Assembly (NCBI GenBank): GCA_049513975.1
Contig: JBEKVM010000033.1
Span: 29,595 to 93,594, forward strand
Reading direction: 5' to 3'
DNA: 64,000 nucleotides
Source of the DNA: JBEKOF01 sp049513975
GTDB taxonomy: Bacteria; Verrucomicrobiota; Verrucomicrobiia; Limisphaerales; Palsa-1400
How positions within the stretch are numbered: the first letter of the stretch is position 1; the number at the start of each line of letters is the position of its first letter. Below the pieces are notes generated by a model. The model ran no database searches and was not told where the DNA came from. It saw only the letters and a list, made by a program, of their open reading frames with translations. This document shows, in pieces, positions 59,107 to 64,000 of this stretch. A program made the position numbers and the translations under genes.

Positions 59107-59780
59107 GTTGATTCGCTGTGGGAGAGCCGGTTCAACTCCTTAAGTCCCTCTTCCGCTTCGCCTCTGGGAAGGTTGCCTGCCACAAGGGACGCATCGCTCC
59201 GCCTCAAGAGCCGCTCGTAAAACGCCCGGCCAAATCCGACGACCTCCGGATCAGCGCCGGCCCCGTCGAGAATCGAATACAGCGCGTCCTCGGCCTTCGC
59301 GAATTGGCCCGTGGCCTCATAATGGCGCATCAGCATGGCCAGGGTTGGAACCGGCAGCGGCTCGTCTTGCAAAGCGGTGACCATGGCCTCCACCCCCGGA
59401 ACAAACTCAGGAAATCCCGCCGGATCGTCTTGCGACAAGACTCCCAGCAGCAGGTGCAGTGCCTTCAGGTAAATCTCACGGGCCTCCTCCGTCCGGTCCT
59501 CGCCGCTGGCGATCTCGGCGGCCTCGCGCAACAAACTCACCACCCCCAGCGTCCGCAGATGCACTGTTTGCGCATACTGGCCTTCAGAAACACGCGCCAG
59601 CAGTTCCGTCTCGGATAATCCGACGATGCCCGTCACTCCCATCGCGGCCAGCTTCTCGCATTCCGCATCCACCATCTGCCGCGCCGCCTCCGCCCGCCCG
59701 CCCTGCCGCAAAGCGCGGATTTGGGCCAAAGCACGGCCCATTTCCTCAATCATGCGCACAATGTAGTCGCGACGGATCAC
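59103..59780 (-). CDS. DUF6483-like helical protein
   Basis: A 225-residue, all-helical protein. The N-terminus MIRRDYIVRMIEEMGRALAQI matches proteins annotated as DUF6483, of unknown role. The remainder looks TPR-like (ALHLLLGVLSQDDPAGFPEF, MLMRHYEATGQFAKAEDALYSIL). It overlaps the convergent propeller gene by 4 bp. No operon partner is visible. Confidence 0.75.
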   Translation of the reverse strand: MIRRDYIVRMIEEMGRALAQIRALRQGGRAEAARQMVDAECEKLAAMGVTGIVGLSETELLARVSEGQYAQTVHLRTLGVVSLLREAAEIASGEDRTEEAREIYLKALHLLLGVLSQDDPAGFPEFVPGVEAMVTALQDEPLPVPTLAMLMRHYEATGQFAKAEDALYSILDGAGADPEVVGFGRAFYERLLRRSDASLVAGNLPRGEAEEGLKELNRLSHSEST

Positions 59781-59938
59781 CGGGTGACGCCGGCCATCCT
59801 ATCATGCCGGTCAAGCCATTCTCTTTTTCACCACGCGGACGCGTCCCTGTTCAGGCCCCTGGACGTTACCGATGGGTGGCAGAAAGAATTGTGGTCCGCC
59901 CTTTGGCCGGCATCGGCTGGTCCGTCCCGGCGCCCGCC

Positions 59939-60613
59939 TCAAGGTTGCGGAATGATCTCCAGGCCGTTGATTTCGGGGTTTTGCACATTCGCCACGAAGG
60001 TGATCTGCACCTTGCCGGTAGTGACCTCCACCGGCACGCTTTCGACGTAGGCCCGCAACCCCCCGCCAGCTTTGACCCACACGTCCACGTCTTTAAACTC
60101 ATGCCCCTGCACGTTAAACGAAAAAACCCGCTGGCCCGGCCCGGAAATGTCTTCGTAGGTTTCGGCGAAATGGAGCTTGACCACATATTTGCCGTTGCGA
60201 ACCGGGTAGCTAAACGAAGTCATGCCGTACCGTTCCGTCAAATAGAGCGCGGGGGTTTTCGTGTTTTGAATCTTCAGGTCGGCGGCTCGCTCGATCGTGT
60301 CCCCGTCCGCAAACCCCTGATCGGGCAGCCAGTCGTTGCCTTCCGCATCTTTAAACGGCGCGGTGGTGCCGGCCTTAATGCGCACAATCGGTTGCGGTTT
60401 GGTTGGGTCGGCCGCCACGGGCACAGGGGCGGCGGCCGCGGCCGCGGCGGGCGCGGGCGTGGCAACGGGGGCGGCGGCGACTGGCATTTTGGCGGGCGTC
60501 TGTGGAACTGGAGTGGGTTGGGCGGAGGATTGGCAGCCCGCCAGCAGCAAACACCCCAGCGCCGAAATGATAAGCCCGCCCGCCCACGGCATCGTATTTT
60601 TTGTCTTGCGCAT
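59939..60613 (-). CDS. Malectin-domain lipoprotein
   Basis: A 224-residue protein starting at MRKTKNTMPWAGG. Its lipoprotein signal ends in LLLAGC. A low-complexity Pro/Ala linker follows, then a malectin-like carbohydrate-binding domain (IVRIKAGTTAPFKDAEGNDWLPDQGFADGDTIERA, ALYLTERYGMTSFSYPVRNGKYVVKLHFAETY, INGLEIIPQP). It probably sits on the outer membrane and binds a sugar polymer. Upstream ATG codons are rejected because the lipobox spacing would be too long. Confidence 0.85.
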   Translation of the reverse strand: MRKTKNTMPWAGGLIISALGCLLLAGCQSSAQPTPVPQTPAKMPVAAAPVATPAPAAAAAAAPVPVAADPTKPQPIVRIKAGTTAPFKDAEGNDWLPDQGFADGDTIERAADLKIQNTKTPALYLTERYGMTSFSYPVRNGKYVVKLHFAETYEDISGPGQRVFSFNVQGHEFKDVDVWVKAGGGLRAYVESVPVEVTTGKVQITFVANVQNPEINGLEIIPQP

Positions 60614-60749
60614 ATATTCCTGGTTCGGTTTTTGAAGTTGCATCCCCGTTTTCATGGATGGCAGCAAAACTGGAACCTTTCCAGGGCCGCCGCAAGCAAA
60701 AAAATCCTGATTCTTTGACTTTCGCCTCCGGCCGTGTCAGGCTTGCCTG

Positions 60750-62126
60750 ATGTGCCCTAAGACACATCCGCATTTCCTTGGCCGCAAAACAGGCGGCATT
60801 GTCAAGAAGAACGCGCTCCCGGCCGGCCTGAGCGTCGTCCTCCTCGCCGCCGCCCTGCCCGCGGCCGGAGCGGACTGGCCGGGCTTCCGCGGACCGTGGA
60901 GCAACGGGCATGTCCAGGCCCCGGGCGACACCCAGCCGGCCGGCCTCCCGCTCCATTGGAGCGAAACGGAGAACGTCAAGTGGAAAACCCCCGTTCCCGA
61001 CCGCGGCTGGTCCACCCCGGCCGTCCTGGGCGGCCAGGTCTGGCTCACCACCGCCACCGGGGACGGCCATGATTTCTTCGTCCTCTGTGTGGACGCGGAT
61101 GCGGGAAAAATCCTCTGCAACGAAAAACTTTTCCATTGTGACACGCCCGAGTCGCTCGGCGCGGCGGCGGCCGGCAACCCCATGAACAGTTACGCCACCC
61201 CTTCCCCCGTCATTGAGCCGGGCCGGGTTTACGTCTCTTTCGGCAGTTATGGCACGGCCTGTCTGGACACCGCCACGCAGAAAGTGCTCTGGCAGCGGCA
61301 GGACCTCCCCTGCTCTCATTACCGCGGCCCCTCTTCCTCGCCCGTGCTCTTCGACAACCTCTTAATCCTCACCATGGACGGCGCGGACCTCCAATACACC
61401 GTCGCCCTGGACAAGAGCGACGGCCACACCGTCTGGAAAACCGACCGCACCTCCTGGTGGACCGCCCACGCCGCCCCCGGCCAGAATCTGAAGGAAGGGG
61501 ACATGCACAAGGCCCACAGCACGCCGGTCATTGTCACCACCTCCGGCAAAACGATGCTGCTCAGCGCCGACGCCAATGCCGCCACCGCTTATGACCCGCG
61601 CACCGGAAAGGAAATTTGGAAAACTCACAACACCGACTTTTCTCCGGCGCCCCTGCCCGTTTTCGACGGCGGTCTGGCCTTCTTCGTCAGCGGCATGAGC
61701 CGCACCGAACTGGTGGCGGTCAAGACCGACGGCCAGGGCGACGTCACCGACACCCATGTCGTCTGGAAGCAAAGGGCGCACATCGGCAAATTCTCCTCCC
61801 CGATCGTGGTGGACGACCTCCTCTACATGGCCGCGGCGGAGAGCATCATCTCTTGCTTCGAGACCGCCAGCGGCCAAGTGGTTTGGACCGAGCGCATCCC
61901 CGGCAATTACCAGGCCTCGCCCGTTTATGCGGACGGGCGGATTTATTTCTTCAATCAGGAGGGTGTCACCACCGTTCTTAAACCCGGCCGCGCTTGCGAA
62001 GTCCTGGCCACCAACACCCTGGCCGGCGGCTTCATGGCTTCGCCCGCCGTGGCCGGCCGGGCCTTCTTCCTCCGCACCAAAACCCACCTCTACCGCATTG
62101 AATCCACCGGCTCCGAAGCGAGATGA
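60750..62126 (+). CDS. Secreted PQQ-like beta-propeller protein
   Basis: A 458-residue protein with an export signal ending before ADWPGFRGPWSNG. Blades repeat 'VYVSFGSYGTACLDTATQKVLWQRQDLP', 'TAYDPRTGKEIWKTHNTD' and 'ISCFETASGQVVWTERIPG'. It is closest to the copy at 57763 (shared 'HWSETENVKWKTPVPDRGWSTPAV'). Both belong to the large family of uncharacterised propeller proteins in this group of bacteria. Divergent from the malectin gene, 136 bp apart. Confidence 0.85.
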   Translation: MCPKTHPHFLGRKTGGIVKKNALPAGLSVVLLAAALPAAGADWPGFRGPWSNGHVQAPGDTQPAGLPLHWSETENVKWKTPVPDRGWSTPAVLGGQVWLTTATGDGHDFFVLCVDADAGKILCNEKLFHCDTPESLGAAAAGNPMNSYATPSPVIEPGRVYVSFGSYGTACLDTATQKVLWQRQDLPCSHYRGPSSSPVLFDNLLILTMDGADLQYTVALDKSDGHTVWKTDRTSWWTAHAAPGQNLKEGDMHKAHSTPVIVTTSGKTMLLSADANAATAYDPRTGKEIWKTHNTDFSPAPLPVFDGGLAFFVSGMSRTELVAVKTDGQGDVTDTHVVWKQRAHIGKFSSPIVVDDLLYMAAAESIISCFETASGQVVWTERIPGNYQASPVYADGRIYFFNQEGVTTVLKPGRACEVLATNTLAGGFMASPAVAGRAFFLRTKTHLYRIESTGSEAR

Positions 62127-62136
62127 CCCGCACGCA

Positions 62137-63825
62137 TTATTTGGCGGGATAGGACCACACCCAGTCGCCTTGCGTCTGATCGAAGAGGGTTGTGCCCGGC
62201 ACGCCGCCGTCGTCCTTTTCATTCCAGCCGACCGAGTAAAGTATAAATTTCCCGTCATCGGTGCGGCGGTATTTGTAAGGCTGCCCCGTAATCACGTCAT
62301 TTGGCGCGCGGGAAATGAACCGCGGCGTCAGCGCCTCCAGTGTTTCCGGAAATTGTCCGTTGGACAGGCGGTAGCGCTCCAGCGCGCAGGCCAGCGCAGC
62401 TTGGTTGGCGGCGGTCTGGACGGCGGCGGCTTTAGCGGGAACATTTCTAAGGGCCGGCAGAAGCAACCTGGCCATGACAAGGTGGTGCAGGATGGCATGG
62501 AGTGCCGCACTCCCCGAAGATTCGCCGTTTGCTTGGCGATCCAACTCGAAAAATTTGTGGGGGATCCCGGCGTCGGACGGCCCATACTTGCCATATATCT
62601 GGCGGCCCACTTCGTCCGCATCCAACGCGGCCTTTTGAGGGGAAACGGTTTTCGCAGTCAGATCCACGACCCCTTCAAACTGCGCATCAAAAACCTTGTT
62701 GTAATTCAATTTCTCCCGGTCATACCATCCGGAGGGCATGACCCTGCCGATCACGTAGAAGAACACCTTTCTGAACGGCTCCTGGTAATTACGGTAGTTA
62801 TCAAAAGAACCGATGCCCTCGACATAGACAAGCCCCTTCTTCGTTATCAGATCCGCAGTTAGAGTTCCGACCGCTCGTTCCTCCTTGAGAGACTGTTCCA
62901 TGTCGGCCAGAAGATCATAAGATGAGAAACGCGCCTGGAGTTCCTGCAATTGAGCGTCGGTCCAACGATGCTCGGCCAGCCCTTCCCAAACCGGTTGAAT
63001 GGCAATGTGAACGCTCGCCACGCGCACCAGATATGAGATTAGAATTGGCTCCGATTTGATGGAGTCGGCCAGGGAAAGACCCAGTTTGACGTCGGCCAGG
63101 GCTTGGTCGGTCTGTCCCGCCGCCAGTTCCGCACAAGCTTCCAAGTTCAAGCGCTGCACGGTCTGCTTGATCTTGGCCAGATGCGGCAGCAAAGTGACCC
63201 ACGGATTGTCCAGGTCATAAACCACCGGAAAACGCGAATACTCCCGGCTGCTGGCGGCGCGCAGTTCCGCAAACACCGCCGCGTCGGGATTCATTCCTTC
63301 CAGAACCGCCGGCGCCGCCGCCGCCCTCGCGGCGAGGTCGGTTATATCCGTTTCAAATTCCTGTTGACGCTTCAATTCGCCGCTTTGCAGCGCGGCGGCA
63401 GCCTTTTGCCACGCCGCCAGGTCCGTAAAATGCCGGTGGCCCTTGTATTTCGTGTTGTTGGTCTCGGAAATATGGTCGCAAGCGCGGAACCAGAGGTCGT
63501 TCGTAAGTACAACAGAACCGTCGTTTTGAAAAAATGTCTTGAAGAACGGTGTCGCGGCGAAATTCTGATCATCGGGCACTGGTTTTGGGATGTAAGCGCT
63601 CCAATCCAGCGACAAACCGCGCGCGGCGGCGGCCTCCCGGTATTGGTTCCAGGCGTGCCGCCCGCGCCAGTTTTCCTCGCCATAAAACAAACCAAGGATC
63701 GTCACCGTCCACGCCAGCACAATCAGTATGCGCCGAATCACACGCCGGCTAAACAGCCAGCGGAGAAAACGACGGGTTGTGCTGCGCTCCCAGGTCGAAA
63801 GCTCTGTTTTAGGTTGATCACTCAT
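62137..63825 (-). CDS. Membrane-anchored protein of unknown function
   Basis: A 562-residue protein with one N-terminal membrane helix (ILIVLAWTVTILGLFYG). The periplasmic part is mostly helical ('PVPDDQNFAATPFFKTFF', 'ACAELAAGQTDQALADVKLGLSLADSI'). The C-terminus (ALERYRLSNGQFPETLEALTPRFISRAPNDVITGQPYKYRRTDDGKFILYSVGWNEKDDGG) resembles the end of many verrucomicrobial uncharacterised and type II pseudopilin-like proteins. No catalytic motif is recognised. The start has an ATAATATGAG context and is followed by a probable operon gap. Confidence 0.65.
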   Translation of the reverse strand: MSDQPKTELSTWERSTTRRFLRWLFSRRVIRRILIVLAWTVTILGLFYGEENWRGRHAWNQYREAAAARGLSLDWSAYIPKPVPDDQNFAATPFFKTFFQNDGSVVLTNDLWFRACDHISETNNTKYKGHRHFTDLAAWQKAAAALQSGELKRQQEFETDITDLAARAAAAPAVLEGMNPDAAVFAELRAASSREYSRFPVVYDLDNPWVTLLPHLAKIKQTVQRLNLEACAELAAGQTDQALADVKLGLSLADSIKSEPILISYLVRVASVHIAIQPVWEGLAEHRWTDAQLQELQARFSSYDLLADMEQSLKEERAVGTLTADLITKKGLVYVEGIGSFDNYRNYQEPFRKVFFYVIGRVMPSGWYDREKLNYNKVFDAQFEGVVDLTAKTVSPQKAALDADEVGRQIYGKYGPSDAGIPHKFFELDRQANGESSGSAALHAILHHLVMARLLLPALRNVPAKAAAVQTAANQAALACALERYRLSNGQFPETLEALTPRFISRAPNDVITGQPYKYRRTDDGKFILYSVGWNEKDDGGVPGTTLFDQTQGDWVWSYPAK

Positions 63826-63894
63826 ATTATACCTCCATTAGTTTCACCGCGATTCCACTTCCCCGCTCTCCATCACTCCAGCACTCCACTCCTC

Positions 63895-64000
63895 TTACAC
63901 CACTGCTTGTTCGGTGGCTATTTCACTCCGGCGTCCCGGCGCCGGCGCCGCCGCCGCTTCCACCACTGGCGCCTCACTGTATTCCAGGAGCAGCCGGCGG
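63895..64000 (-). CDS. 3' end of an unidentified gene cut by the window edge
   Basis: On the minus strand an open frame runs from the window edge to TAA at 63895-63897 and gives RRLLLEYSEAPVVEAAAAPA and PGRRSEIATEQAVV. It is Ala/Pro-rich like many protein tails. It is too short to name, and its reality depends on the sequence beyond the edge. Confidence 0.35.
   Translation of the reverse strand, partial: RRLLLEYSEAPVVEAAAAPAPGRRSEIATEQAVV

Overview
The window looks like a piece of a GC-rich chromosome from the Planctomycetota-Verrucomicrobiota group, most likely a verrucomicrobium. This is an inference from gene style: five secreted quinoprotein-like beta-propeller proteins with the 'ADWP.(F/W)RG' mature start, a TAT-exported GH116-type glycosidase, a TAT-tagged AmmeMemoRadiSam enzyme, a MFS-PlsC-acyl-ACP-ligase fusion and many short dispersed inverted repeats. 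No rRNA, tRNA, CRISPR array, phage or insertion sequence was recognised.

Layout. (1) 0-9.9 kb: a lipid module (LplT-Aas type fusion, a second PlsC, a PAP2-type phosphatase), a YlbF-like protein with a Cys-rich tail, a broken POT-family transporter, then hisD-hisC. (2) 9.9-12.3 kb: two small lipoproteins around a TPR-sulfotransferase gene split by an in-frame TAG. (3) 12.4-22.6 kb: a tightly packed seven-gene minus-strand operon (two propeller proteins, DUF3311-like and Na+/solute symporter, acyl-adenylating enzyme, aldehyde dehydrogenase, Fe-alcohol dehydrogenase), divergent from a MarR regulator with an 18-bp palindromic operator candidate between them. (4) 24.1-40.7 kb: a gas-vesicle locus. 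(5) 41-50 kb: a GH116-like enzyme and an AmmeMemoRadiSam cluster (fused AmrB-AmrA, a membrane spermidine-synthase-like protein, a small membrane protein, AmrS). (6) 50-64 kb: assorted secreted, redox and housekeeping proteins plus dispersed repeats.

The gas-vesicle locus is the highlight. It has a regulatory/chaperone arm (unknown conserved protein, NtrC-type sigma-54 activator, Hsp20, CDC48-type AAA ATPase, GvpL/F, PAS-PAS histidine kinase, single-domain response regulator), then gvpA followed by a helical GvpC-like candidate, an unrelated phosphoesterase gene, and an assembly arm (gvpN, a small coiled-coil protein, gvpF, gvpG, a double-headed ArsA/Get3-like ATPase, a GvpS-GvpK fusion, gvpJ). 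Two about 210-bp control regions, ahead of gvpA and ahead of gvpN, are near copies of each other. Each carries a -24/-12 promoter, a conserved leader and an upstream GGGAA-N4-TTCCC palindrome at 111 or 110 bp from the promoter. This points to one enhancer-driven switch, probably worked by the locus's own two-component system, that fires structural and assembly operons together.

Two genes are visibly damaged (POT transporter, TPR-sulfotransferase). Whether this is real decay or sequence error cannot be settled from the sequence alone.
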